A stretch of DNA of 64,000 bases. Source: Uranotaenia lowii. Lineage: Eukaryota > Arthropoda > Insecta > Diptera > Culicidae. A program made the translations under genes and the position numbers. Below the pieces are notes generated by a model. That model worked only from the letters and a program-made list of their open reading frames with translations, searched no databases and was not told the DNA's origin. Shown piece by piece: positions 11,290 through 21,922 of the stretch. How positions within the stretch are numbered: position 1 is the first letter of the stretch; the number at the start of each line of letters is the position of its first letter. The stretch spans positions 19,814,002 to 19,878,001 of the forward strand of contig NC_073693.1 in NCBI RefSeq assembly GCF_029784155.1. The letters are read 5' to 3'.

Positions 11290-11764
11290 GTTTTCTTCGA
11301 ACTCAACATTTCTTCGAAGAGAAAAACCATTTTGGGGTTCACTCAAGTCACTCACCTGGAAATGAACCATAGTGTCACGACTGTCACCTGCTGTCACCTC
11401 ACCCATATCGACTCCGGGAATAAGGTCACGGGACTCCGAAGTGAATCGACGATCGTCACCTCACGGGCGGCGCGGAATAAGGTCAATAATTTCCTATGTG
11501 AAAAAAATGCAAGGCATCGAATGGACTTAACCATTTTTAGATCAGATTATTCTGAAAGCCTCCCTACGTTTTCCATTAATAGCTGGATAGAAGAGAATGA
11601 GCAATTTTATTTTGGGATGTATACGGATGAGCAATATATATTTCGAAAGATCTTGACGAGGCAAGAAAAAGTTTCTACGGGGTCAAGAAAATCTACTGTG
11701 GAATAGAAAAAAAAGTAATGGATTGAAGAAGTTGTATTATTTCGAAGAAAACAGTGATGCTTCA
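11290..11764. other. Unassigned spacer inside inverted arms
   Basis: The frame at 11332-11706 (124 codons) has no recognisable domain. CTGTCACCTGCTGTCACCTCACC near its start is a short local duplication. I see nothing else here. Confidence 0.35.
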
Positions 11765-11865
11765 TTTATCGGCCTAATCGGTGAAAACTGATGTCTTTTT
11801 AGAAAGAACAGAAATTTTATAGACAAACAGAAAGTTAGAAGAAATGAAAGATGGTGAAAATAAGC
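11765..11865 (+). repeat. Small TIR-repeat family, copy 1
   Basis: Begins TTTATCGGCCTAATCGGTG and ends GGTGAAAATAAGC. It is the same sequence, with scattered differences, as 14613-14727, and appears inverted at 15122-15205. See the complete small element at 14617-14810. Confidence 0.65.
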
Positions 11866-12015
11866 CACATACCAAATTTTTGTCCAGCACGGGCCAACTA
11901 CTATGAAGTGATAGATACAGAAAGAGTTGCATCTACCACCACACATTAGTAGGCCAAGCGGAAACTTGCAGTGCGAACAAACAAAAAGATGTTTTGTGAT
12001 CGCTCAGATATCGGA

Positions 12016-12136
12016 ATTTGTTTATTACTATGGACATTTTAGTGGAAAAAGAAGCGTTCTCCAATAACGGGAAAGTTGACTAATGCGTGATAAAATCTTG
12101 CGCATTCATAACGAGAACAAGGATCTCTCGCTCAGA
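12016..12136 (+). repeat. Right arm of the 120-bp inverted repeat
   Basis: Reverse complement of 11167-11289. It reads on + as the start of an ITmD37E transposase (M-D-I-L-V-E-K-E-A, then a stop within the linker, then D-K-I-L-R-I-H-N-E-N-K-D-L). It stops matching at 12137, so it is a fragment of a second element or the product of an inversion. Confidence 0.75.
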
Positions 12137-12309
12137 TAAGCTCTCTTTAACTCAGAAACGGATCTATCGATGTTTAGCCTTCTCAGATTGTTATCACCGC
12201 CTCCATTACAACCGGGGTTTGGTTGCAAGATGTTACTACCACCGATGCTATGATGCCGTGTTTTTGATATTTTTTCTAAGGCAAAGTTTTATTTTCATGA
12301 AGAGAATAA

Positions 12310-12450
12310 TCACCGTTATTTATGTTTGTTAGTTAATTTATCGGCCTTAACGGAGAAAAGTGATGTCCTTTTTGGCACAAAAAAACAACACGGCGAATGA
12401 ACTGTAATCACTGTTCAAGTTATGTAACAGTTCACTTGCCAGACCCTGTA
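12310..12450 (+). repeat. Repeat terminus plus mariner-type end
   Basis: 12315-12362 matches the inverted right end of the small element near 14790-14838, including about 25 bases outside the TA. The stretch then ends with TTGCCAGACCCTGTA at 12436-12450, the same terminus as the DD37D mariner at 8736. It is probably two nested or joined fragments. Confidence 0.5.
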
Positions 12451-12999
12451 AGAGTGATATCTACGTTTTAATACTTATTTGAAAATTCTTTAAATTTAGA
12501 GAAAAAAAATTTCAAAACTAGATACTCGAAGTAACTCAGCAAGATCAAATATGTGCAGATCGCGTCATTAGGCTTTTAAGAACATATTTTGACATTTCGA
12601 AACGATCAGTATAAGTTTTAAAAAAAGATTTGAAGAAAACAAAAAAAAAAGGATCAAGTCACGTCACTTTCATAGGACATTTGCTATTGGAGATGTTAAA
12701 TTATTTTATATTTTTCGGGAACGATTCTACTTTGAAATTTCATCGTTGAAAATGCAAATGGCCATCTGTTCCCTTCCCTGTGACATAACCTCTTACCAAA
12801 CGATACGATCAATAATAATAAGACAGCGACACAACGCGGTGGTGTACAATGATACCTTCTAGCCCCTTAATTATTATGTTATTATGTCCCGCGGATGCGA
12901 TCTACGGGACAGATTGCGAGTAGTTACTGTTTGGAGAACGCATTTTATTGCGACACCCCTGTCTCGCAAAGAACCAGTGGAAACATACAATGGATAGCA
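12451..12999. other. Unassigned
   Basis: AT-rich, without recognisable gene or repeat. Confidence 0.4.
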
Positions 13000-14190
13000 C
13001 GAAAGGCGGAAGAAAGTGAGAGCCATGCTTAAAACAACATTGAACAACCAAGCACAGCGTGCAGCAAAGGTTTCTTTGATTGAAACGTGGTCCCCAGAAG
13101 AGATATTCAGAGTCGGCGAAGCCGAGAGACCGATCGGAAAGGGAACTTTAGAGAAAACTGAACAAGAGAGTACCTAGTCGTTGAATCGCTCGCGTTGGGC
13201 GATTTTCCTTCAACACGCAGTCAGCCAATTTGACGGGAGGCGCAAGGCGCATATTTGGAGCAACCTTTTCCTGCTGCAGGCAGGTAAATTGGTAGCAAAA
13301 CATAACGGTCGCAAGCATCGCACAGGTGGCAACGTGGTTGCTCGCGTAAAAAAATTTCCCGTCTAATGTGTGTGTTGGGGAGAGACCTTCTCAAACTCAC
13401 TCTCAAGTAATTTTTTGTTGCTCTCCAAACGTATGACGTTGTCAAAGTTTTTGTTAGCTGCCATTCGTGGAGCACACTGGTGGTCTGGCACATCGGACGA
13501 CGCGGAACAGTTTTCATTCGGAGTTCAAGTCCAAGATACGCGAGGCACACGGTGATAGGTATCTCGCTCGACTGTCCCCCCAAACAGCAAACTAGAGATA
13601 GTGAAGTTTTAGGCTGCGCCTCAAGTCTACGCGCGCAGTGACCAACTTTTCGCGGTTCGTTTGGTTTTCGGGCTTGACGCGCGAGGCGGAAGGCAGGAAT
13701 TCATTGAACTTTTTCCCGTAAGTGAGCTGAGTAGCGCGCGCGATCGACAAACCTGGTTCGTTCGACACGGAATCAGTTTCACGGGAAGCTCTTGTCGAGA
13801 GTCTTGCCTGTTGAGGTAGCCTGCTGCTGGATTCATTTGACGGGCTTTCATGGATTTGGATTAAGTGTGCTCTGTGAATCTACTACACGGTTCCAGGTTT
13901 CAAAACGTAGATACCAACAACGTATCTCTGAAGAAGAAAAGCCCGCAGACAGCTGCTGGTGGGGTGCTTTTTTTTTTGTTGAGTTGTGTGCTGTGTTGTG
14001 ACTTCGGGGCTCCGAAAGTTCCCGTTGGAAATTGTAATTGATTTTTAGATGGTGGGATTTGGAGCTGTCGGTACTGTTAAACAACCCGCGCCTCACCGGA
14101 TCGGTTTGAGTGTTACTGAATGGATTTTGTGTGCTACTCTTGGCGGACACTTTCGAGGGGCGGGGGGTCATTCACAAACTACGGACATTT
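13000..14190. promoter_or_regulatory. GC-richer block, possible promoter or 5' untranslated exon
   Basis: This 1.2 kb stands out from its AT-rich surroundings by frequent CpG (for example CGCGCGCGATCGA at about 13734) and mixed composition. It resembles the region just upstream of the kermit exon. No long frame is convincing on either strand. An upstream first exon of kermit, 11 kb away, or of another gene is possible. This is an inference from composition only. Confidence 0.3.
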
Positions 14191-14239
14191 TTAAATAGAG
14201 GAACTTGAATTAAAAATCCATTCAGGAAAAGCAAGTTTT

Positions 14240-15085
14240 GAATTTCTTGTTGTTAAATTTCGAACCGAAGTTCTGAATCTATATCTGAGTTTTGAGTTCT
14301 GAATTCAGAGCTTTGGGTTTTGAATTTTTAATTCTGAGCTTAGAATTCTGAATGTGAATTCCAAATACAGAGTTTTGACCTCTTATTTCTAAATTCTGAG
14401 TTTTTAAATCTTAGATCTTAGACCTTCGAATTTGAAGCTCCTAGTTCTGAATTTTACGAACTTTGAACTTAGTCAGAAATCAGAATAAACTCAGAGCTTA
14501 GTATTTAGGTTCTGAGTTTAGCCTGATTTCTGACTAAGTTCAAAGTTCCAAATTTTGAATTTTCTTTTCCGAATTCGGAGTTCTGAATCCTGATTTCTTC
14601 TTCTTTACCTATTTTATCGGCCTAATCGGTGAAAAGTGATGTCCTTTTACAGTAAAGAATATTTCAAGATTATGAAATTTCATAGACGGATAGAAAGTTA
14701 GAAGAAATGAAGATGGTGAAAATAAGCGATAAGAATTTTATTTAGAATCGCTATCAAAAATAAGAATGTTCTTTACTGGAAAGGACATTTCTTTCCACCG
14801 ATTAGGTCGATAAACTAATTAACAAACATAACTGTTTTAAAGTCTCTATAATTCAACAACAAACAAACAAAACAAACATAACTAACGACGAGTAAATTCT
14901 TCATAAAATTCTGTGTCCCGAATTCGGAGTTCTGAGTTCTGAATTTTGTGCTCGGAGCTCTGAATTCTAAGTTTTGAATGCCAGGTTTGGAATTCTTAGT
15001 TCTGAATTTGGAGCTCCGAATTCTGATTGCTGAATTCTGAGCTCTGCACCCTGAGTTTCTTATATCTGATTCTGATATCTAAGTT
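14240..15085 (+). repeat. Degenerate GAGTTCTGAATTC-type repeat, interrupted by a MITE
   Basis: Words such as GAGTTCTGAATTC, TTCTGAGTTT and AATTCTGAGC recur irregularly at 14250-14590 and again at 14920-15085. The small element at 14617-14810 sits between the two blocks. A similar degenerate texture recurs around 22980-23450. Confidence 0.6.
14617..14810. mobile_element. 194-bp MITE-like element with inverted ends, flanked by TA
   Basis: TCGGCCTAATCGG at 14617 is mirrored by CCGATTAGGTCGA ending at 14810. The inverted ends extend for about 43 bases (to TTTACAGTAAAGAA on the left, TTCTTTACTGGAAA on the right). TA lies on both sides (14615-14616 and 14811-14812), as expected of Tc1/mariner-mobilised MITEs. 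Relatives at 11765-11865, 12315-12362 and 15122-15205 share parts of it. The relative at 12315 matches beyond the right TA, so the true family boundary may be wider. It has no coding capacity. Confidence 0.65.
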
Positions 15086-15121
15086 GGAAGTTCTTATGAT
15101 GCTTCTAAATAAACTCTCCCC

Positions 15122-15205
15122 GCTCATTTTCACCTTCTTTAATTTCTTCTTCTTGGATAGAAACATCTATAAAAAGTTTTATAATCTTAAGATGTCCCTT
15201 TTTGC
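15122..15205 (-). repeat. Small TIR-repeat family, inverted copy
   Basis: GCTCATTTTCACCTTCTTT at 15122 onward is the reverse complement of the internal part of 14660-14727, and it ends near AAGATGTCCCTTTTT. Divergence is higher than in the other copies. Confidence 0.55.
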
Positions 15206-15950
15206 GAAAAACGTCAATAAAATTCAACAACAAATATATATTAGTAATTTATTTGGCAATCAAAGAAGATCTATAGACACAATTGAATATTTCTGAACTA
15301 AACATTGATTTTACAAAAAACACTTTTCCATCCACTCAATTACATGTAAATTTACAAGAATTATACAAATTTGTGTAACATTTTAACATTTTCTTGAGAC
15401 CATTTTTCATGTTTTGGATCATCAAAAAAGGTCAAACAAATCTGTGTTTTGGATCAAAATATTTATTTTTGATATTTCTGTAACTATGTCGACTATGTAT
15501 GATAGCTAATTTTCCATTTTATTTTAAGAAAATCGATATCACTAATGTACTAAAATGTACTAAAATTTTATAAATTAAATTAGATCAACTTGCTGCTCGA
15601 GGGCCGCATGCGTCTTTTTGGATGAGAAGTTGTGGCTTTTAACGTCAATTGCAAATATTGTATATGTATTTCAGTCAAATTTTTAACTACTTAAAACTGT
15701 GCTAAACCAACAAATAAGCCTTACCAAGTGGAAAGCCTAATAAGAATTGTCTTTTTTTGTCAGAAACATTTAGGTATGAATATCAAATCGAAATAAACAT
15801 CACTAACTTTGGCGAGAAGCAATTTATTTTTGTATTTAATTAAAATAACAAGTATGACTATCAAATTTAAGTTTGAAAACAAACATTAAGACAAAAGAAA
15901 AAAAAAGTTCAATCAGAAATCAGAAATGTAAAATAGTTTTTCAAATGGAA
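15206..15950. other. Unassigned AT-rich DNA
   Basis: No recognisable gene or repeat structure. Confidence 0.4.
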
Positions 15951-15954
15951 TTTT

Positions 15955-16555
15955 ACGGAACTTTTCTGGGACTCTCTTCAGAGTCAGATTCGTTTGAGAC
16001 TCTTTTGAGACCCTATCAAAATTATTTTAAGATTGATTCTATACTCTTCGTAAACTATTCTCAGAACAACCTTAAAAGCTTTATTCAAAGTCATTAGACG
16101 TTTTTTCAGGACTCCTAAGACTTTTTTGAAACTTTTTTTAAACTCATTGAGGGCTTTTTTAGAACTCGTGAGATTGGTCTGAGACTGTTTTAAATTGATC
16201 TAAAACTTTTTTAGGAATTGTTTAGACACTCTGAGGGAATTTCGAGGCTTTTTGGAGCCCTTTTTGAGAGTCTTTTGAGTTTCTTTTGACTTTTTTTTTA
16301 CACTTTTGAGCTTGTTATAAGCTATTTCTGACTCTTTTGAGATTCTAAAGGACAATTTAGAGACTCTCTTAAATTTTTTAAAGATGGTTTCGAGATTTTT
16401 CTGACTGTTGTGTGGCTGTTTCAAAACTCTTCTGAGGCTCTTTTACAGATCTTGAGACACTTTAAGGTATATTAGAGACATTGTTCTGAGACTATTTTAG
16501 GTATTTTTGGGACATTTTAAGGAATTTTCGAGACTCCTTTTAGATTTTTGGAATT
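15955..16555. repeat. Degenerate GAGACTCTTTT repeat
   Basis: Words of the type TTTGAGACTCTTTT, TTTTGAGACC and GAGACATT recur every 15-30 bases for 600 bp with heavy divergence. The minus-strand frame at 16200-16424 is a Lys/Ser-rich by-product of this repeat. Confidence 0.6.
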
Positions 16556-16639
16556 AAAAATTAAAAACCAAAAGTTGAGAATTTATGTTCATAGGCGAAA
16601 AAGGTAAACAATTTTTTTTTGGGTTTTTAAACAGTTTTC

Positions 16640-16826
16640 TATAGTGTTGTACACGGAGCTAATGCACATGACGTCTACTACTGTTGGTTGTCCAGCAACG
16701 AATGTTTCTTCCTGACTCATGCTACATAAGATTGCATGGCATACTTGTCTACACATTTTCATGCATGTACATAAGAAAGGGCAATATGGTATAAAATGCC
16801 ATATGAACATAAGTTACGATACTACA
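16640..16826 (-). repeat. 3' LTR of non-autonomous element
   Basis: 187 bp, starting TGTAGTATCG on the minus strand and ending ACACTATA. Identical by eye to 19190-19376. TATA-like GGTATAAAATGCC on + near 16787 is in the wrong orientation to be a promoter for this element. Confidence 0.85.
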
Positions 16827-18970
16827 TTTACTTTCCTTTTTTTTCATTCAACTTATTTTATATTTATTCTACATGGTTACACATCCACTCCTTGATGGGT
16901 TGTCCACGGAAATCACAACCATGTTTGAATCATAGAGCGTAGTGTTCTGGAACGAAAGGGTCATGAACCACCCTGATGAGGAAAAACACTCAGTTGCAAC
17001 ATGGTGATGCTGCGCGCATTAACGGCTGTCATGCTCGCCAAATTCTCGATTTTTCGTCGACAACGAAGAGGGTTTTCCGAAGGCTCCAGCACAAGGCTCG
17101 GTCTCTTTAATGCACAGAGCATCAACACACCTTTGTCCTCTTATTTCGAACATCTCAGGGCCTTATCAATTGGTATAGGCTTGTTCCTCTTTTCCAATAA
17201 AACTTCTTTTTCTTGTGATAAGACTATAAGCATTTTCTCTTCTGATGGTTTACTGTTTGGCACCATTTGGTTTCTCATCGTAATACATCCGTTTTTTTTC
17301 ACCTTTCCCTTTTTTCATTTCTATCAGCTAACATTTCATGTTTGCTTAAATTTCTTAAATTCTCGAGAATATCGGCACTTATAGCAGCTCTGTTTCCCAA
17401 CTTGTTCAAGTTGCCTGACTTACAGAAAGTCTCCTCTGAACTGAACATTTTTCCCATTTAATTCCTTCATTCTACTGCTTCATTAGGGAATCGTATCGTT
17501 CAAACCTTTTACGAACAAACTTTGTATTACCATTCACAGGTATGAAAATTGACAGCAAAACCAAGAAAAACCGACTCCGATCACTCAACCGTTTCCCATG
17601 AGTATTCCTTCCGTGTATCACAACAACTTCAATTTAGAGATAATAACAACAACAACTCCAATGAGAAATATGACTTAAATTTTCAATCTAACATTGCCAA
17701 ACATCCTCTTTTCTTAGCCATCCATCCTTAAATATTCAAGTGGATGTTCTTATGAGCGCATCTTATCGGTAAAACCCAAACGCACTTTTTATTTCCGGAT
17801 AAGATAACATTTAAATTCCTAGTTTTTCTCAGAATCTTCCATTCCACTATCTTACTTTTTCACGGACATTCTTAACATGATATAAACGTGTGTGCCAATT
17901 CAATGTTTTTACGTTGCCTGTTTAAATATATACTAATCCAATGCAAAAATATTTCTCACAAACAAACCGGGTACGAACAAAAACAGTAACTAAATTACAT
18001 CACAAGTTCATCTTCTAACATTCTAGACCTCGACCGAACCACTTCATCCGCATAACCCTATTGATAAAAACATCACACGTCAAGGCGGCAGCACACATTC
18101 CGACCAACAAAAATTGTCAACCACCATAGTCAAAAGATCGAGTTATCTTTGGCTGCCCTTCCAGCAACTTGCATCCTGTGGGCCTTCAACCGGTACTTAG
18201 TCGATTCGCCACCTTGCTACACCCAGATCCCCAGGAAAACACAACACCTTAAATCTCACATTCCATCTCTAGTGCACGACGGCCTGCTGCCATATAAATA
18301 CTTCTCATCTTTGTGGCCGTTGTCGTCATAAACGCTTCATAACCACTGTACCTGGAATCGACTGAATCTCTTGGAACTAGACACACCAGGCTCAGCCATA
18401 TCCGAACAATTCACCTGCATACTAACTAAATCATCTCCATCCAAACATTCATTGCAATTCCATACTTTTAGGATGCAGCGCTCTCTGGTACAAACGCTCA
18501 CCACATTAAGAAGCAGTCTCAAAGACCTAAGCAGGCGTATAGCCGCACATCTACGTGTGTGCACCTTCCATTCCTCACCTATTCCTCCCACACCAGCACT
18601 CCTCAGCTTAGCACCGAAAACATTCAACTATCAGCGCCACTCCCACAGTATTCCGAAGAAAAAACCGTCACTAAAAACACATTACAAAACACAATTTCCG
18701 GTCTATCTACCACCAGTTCCACCTGCCATCCTAGGCTAGTCATCCGCTTTGTCATCTTCTTCAACATTCAGTCACTACAATTCCTCCAAGTCAATTTTAT
18801 GCTACCTCCATCTTTACCAACTAGATTGTACTTTACTTCAACGCTTAGCATTGAAGCTTACAATCTCCACCATTTTGCAAAATACATCCACATGAACCAC
18901 ATTCGAGCAATTGGTTCCTAAAAATTTCATTTTTCAAGCTCGTCAGCTTTACATTCAAGATTAAAACTAT

Positions 18971-19075
18971 CAGCATTTAAGCTACCAGCATTTAAGCTCT
19001 CAGCATTTAAGCTCTCAGCATTTAAGCTCACAGCATTTAAGCTCTCAGCATTTAAGCTATCAGTATTTAAGGTCC
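18971..19075. repeat. 15-bp tandem repeat (CAGCATTTAAGCTCT)7
   Basis: Seven consecutive 15-bp units differ only in the last two or three bases. Two more GCATTTAAGC words follow at about 19091 and 19118. The repeat lies just inside the primer-binding site of the LTR element, i.e. in its transcribed leader. Each unit contains the palindrome GCTTAAGC-like core TTTAAGC. Confidence 0.85.
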
Positions 19076-19189
19076 TCAACAACCTTTTCCGCATTTAAGC
19101 AACAATCTATTCAATCCGCATTTAAGCGATATTTCTTTCATCTTATTTCAATTAACTTACCAAACGCCATTTTGGAACCTCGTCGCCAA

Positions 19190-19376
19190 TATAGTGTTGT
19201 ACACGGAGCTAATGCACATGACGTCTACTACTGTTGGTTGTCCAGCAACGAATGTTTCTTCCTGACTCATGCTACATAAGATTGCATGGCATACTTGTCT
19301 ACACATTTTCATGCATGTACATAAGAAAGGGCAATATGGTATAAAATGCCATATGAACATAAGTTACGATACTACA
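19190..19376 (-). repeat. 5' LTR of non-autonomous element
   Basis: Second copy of the 187-bp repeat. The primer-binding-site-like sequence follows at 19188 on the minus strand. Confidence 0.85.
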
Positions 19377-19381
19377 TTTTC

Positions 19382-19956
19382 CAAATTTTATGAAGAAAGA
19401 AAAAAAAAATGTGGGTTCAAGCAAAGATTATTAAGTCAAGCTAGGGTAGCTGAAAACTTTTCAACATTTTCCAATTTGAAAAAAATCTGTTTTTCTAATC
19501 ATCTATGGAAAAAATTAACATGGATACTTTCCACAATTTTGTTTGTTTATTGACGAACCTCTAAAGACTGGAGTTTCAAAAATCCTCTGAAGAGTTTGTA
19601 TCATGTTGAAATAACGCCGGAACAAACAAAAATCGAATACTTTATTTTTTTTCCAACTATAGGTTTTGAAAATTTCCAATTTAGAATTTTGACTCGACAT
19701 TTTTGCTCAAGCAATGCATCAATAAAAAAAATAAAAATCTTTTTTTTAAATATTATTATATTATTCATTTTTAAGTTTTTTTTATAGAAACTGGTTTTTC
19801 GTGTTTACTAGAAACTTTTAAGAATACATCCTAAAATCTTTCAAATGATGATTAGGATTTGTTTAAAGAAAGCTTTAGGACCAAAATAGGAAACTTACTT
19901 TCATCGGTGGTTGAAATCTTAAATTTGCATCAGAATCTGTTGAACTTAGCTTAAGA
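19382..19956. other. Unassigned AT-rich DNA
   Basis: No recognisable gene or repeat. Confidence 0.4.
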
Positions 19957-20415
19957 TTGCCAAAAGTTCTCCTGCACGTATCCGAGCCGGGCATTCCGGG
20001 CTATTTTTTTGAAACCCTGGCAAAACTTGGACATTCTATTTCCAAATTTTCAAACCAAAATCCAGTCTATATTCGGGAAAATTTGACAAAAATCCAACAA
20101 CTATTCTACAAAAAAAAATTTGAATTATTTTTAACTTTTTTGACTGAATTTACCCAGATTTAGAATTGTATTTTAGTCTCCCCAAAAATCATTTTTGTTT
20201 ATTTTAATAAATCTAGCTTGCAAAATTTCATTTTTGGTCGACCAAATTTAAAATTCTAATGATGCAATTGATTTTTTCTAATTTTCTAATAAAATATGAA
20301 TGAATCTGGACAAAATCAGGTTTTTGTTTCAACAAAATTTGGGCGGCCGAACCAATTTTTTTTAAATAAAATATCCGGACAAGTTCGGGTAAAACACGGT
20401 AATCTGGCTAGCTTA
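19957..20415. repeat. Dispersed repeat family, copy 1 of 3
   Basis: Contains CGTATCCGAGCCGGGCATTCC, then GAAACCCTGGCAAAACTTGG, TTTTCAAACCAAAATCCAG, and ends with CGGGTAAAACACGGTAATC and GGCTAGC (words given separately from one block). The same word order appears, diverged, at 23585-23920 and 27525-27895. No coding capacity. Probably an old MITE-like element of unknown superfamily. Confidence 0.5.
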
Positions 20416-20952
20416 ATTTTACTTATTTGTTTTGAAATTACAATAAGTTTTGTAAGAAAGCCTTAAATTTTGAAAATATATTCTAAATATAAATTAAATT
20501 TTCAAAGTTAAAAGTAAAAGATTAATATTTTGCAGTACAAATCAGATTTATGCAGTTAAAGATTTTGGTTTGAAATTTGGTTCTTGAATATACTGCAACA
20601 TTGATAATGTTGAACAATACGCCAAAACATAAGGCATTCTCTGCACTTTCTTTAAGAGAAGGTTCATCATGTTCCTTTAACATCAATTATTTTCATTAAA
20701 AATAAATTCCTGTGGATGGTTTTTTTTTTGCAAATGGAATAATTCTTCTAATTTTTTGTCATTTTCAGCTGAATTTTGCAATCGAACTAACAATCAGAAT
20801 TACCATCCTGTGGTCTCATGTTATTTAAATTCTCACCGAAATAGTCATCTTGATAAATTTGTGGAACTCATTTAGCTTAATCTGTGTATTGAATCTGAAA
20901 TAAAAAATTGAATTTTCAATCTGATTCAAAATTTTAATACGGTTTCTGAAAT

Positions 20953-21904
20953 GTAGGGGAGAGTGGGGTAACGTGGGCCATGGGGAAACGTGGGCCACTT
21001 CAAATATCTCAGCTGTGTGTTGAGATAAAAATCCCAATCCAACTGTCATCGTCGTTGCTTTGCGTAAGCATGTTTTTCTATATGTTGTTGACTTATGTAC
21101 GTATCATATGCTTCTTTTATGAAACTAGCCTAGAAAAATGTACTTACATAATTAAACTAGCACCCGCAAAATTGCATCCGTGCGAGACCTCAAGTACATA
21201 ACAAAAATATGCTCATACGCTTATGATCTTTGTTTTGTCATGTTCTTTCACGTGGAAAAGGAATTTTTGATGAAACATAAATAGGTCACACAAACGCAAC
21301 CAATTTCCAAATCATTGCTTGTGGGGAATCGTGGGCCACATTTTGTGGGGTATCTTGGGCCACCTATATTTTGGTGTTTTTATACACATTCAGAACCTGA
21401 AATACGTTATTACTATTTGTAAAATTTCCTTATCCCAAATGGAGAATTATGAAAAATGTTTTGTCTATCTTTTCTAATGCGATAGAGACGAACATAAATC
21501 CTATATATGGAATTATGCAGAAACGTTCGCGAGCCAGGTTTTAGGATTTATTCGATCATACACAACTCTTTTTTTAGTTTCCTTATCTGAAATCGCTTTA
21601 AAATAACTAAATGTATTATGAAATTTCAGTTTTGGGTAAACTCATAAACTTTGCACGCTATCTAGTCAATTTAGATTTGGTGGCCCACGTTTCCCCACAG
21701 TTTTTCAAAATCCAAAATAAATAACTATTTTTAAAACAGTCAAAACTCGGGAAATTAATATATTTCAAAAATATCAAAAAATGCCTAATGATACCTCAAA
21801 AATGTAGAAAACCTTTCCATTTATTTTTTTCATTTTATCTTTTCTAATAAAGAAGTTATGAAACAAAGAAAAAAAGTGGCCCATGATACCCCACTCTTCC
21901 CTAC
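20953..21904. mobile_element. 952-bp inverted-repeat element with GTGGGCCAC motifs
   Basis: The left end GTAGGGGAGAGTGGGGTAAC is mirrored by the right end TACCCCACTCTTCCCTAC, and the match runs about 28 bases with a few mismatches. Inside, the motif GGGGNANCNTGGGCCAC recurs at 20963, 20981, 21322, and 21347 and, inverted, at 21680 and 21876. Flanking 12-mers ACGGTTTCTGAA at 20939-20950 and 21911-21922 may be a duplicated target or coincidence. No transposase is seen, so it would be non-autonomous. The short frame at 20980-21201 is unassigned. Confidence 0.65.
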
Positions 21905-21922
21905 ATAAAAACGGTTTCTGAA

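Larger units (their letters stand above)
16640..19376 (-). mobile_element. Young non-autonomous LTR retrotransposon (no gag-pol)
   Basis: Two 187-bp direct repeats (16640-16826 and 19190-19376) are identical as far as I can compare them. TTTTC flanks both outer ends (16635-16639 and 19377-19381), a 5-bp target duplication. On the minus strand the order is 5' LTR (TGTAGTATCG...), one base, then a primer-binding-site-like TGGCGACGAGGTTCC (from 19188 downward), a 2.36-kb interior, a purine tract (GAAAAAAAAGGAAAG, 16831-16845 read in reverse), then the 3' LTR. The interior has only short frames (longest minus frame 18337-18627, 96 codons, unrecognised) and no protease, reverse transcriptase or integrase. 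It must borrow its enzymes. Identical LTRs imply recent insertion. Confidence 0.85.

Noticed and set aside
13000..14190. A coding gene in the GC-richer block
   Set aside because: Frames are short, on both strands and without domains. Only a promoter or untranslated exon is plausible.
20945..21910. Reading the GGGCCCAC-type motifs as telomere or rDNA sequence
   Set aside because: They do not match insect TTAGG or dipteran telomeric satellites or ribosomal genes and are confined to one inverted-repeat element.
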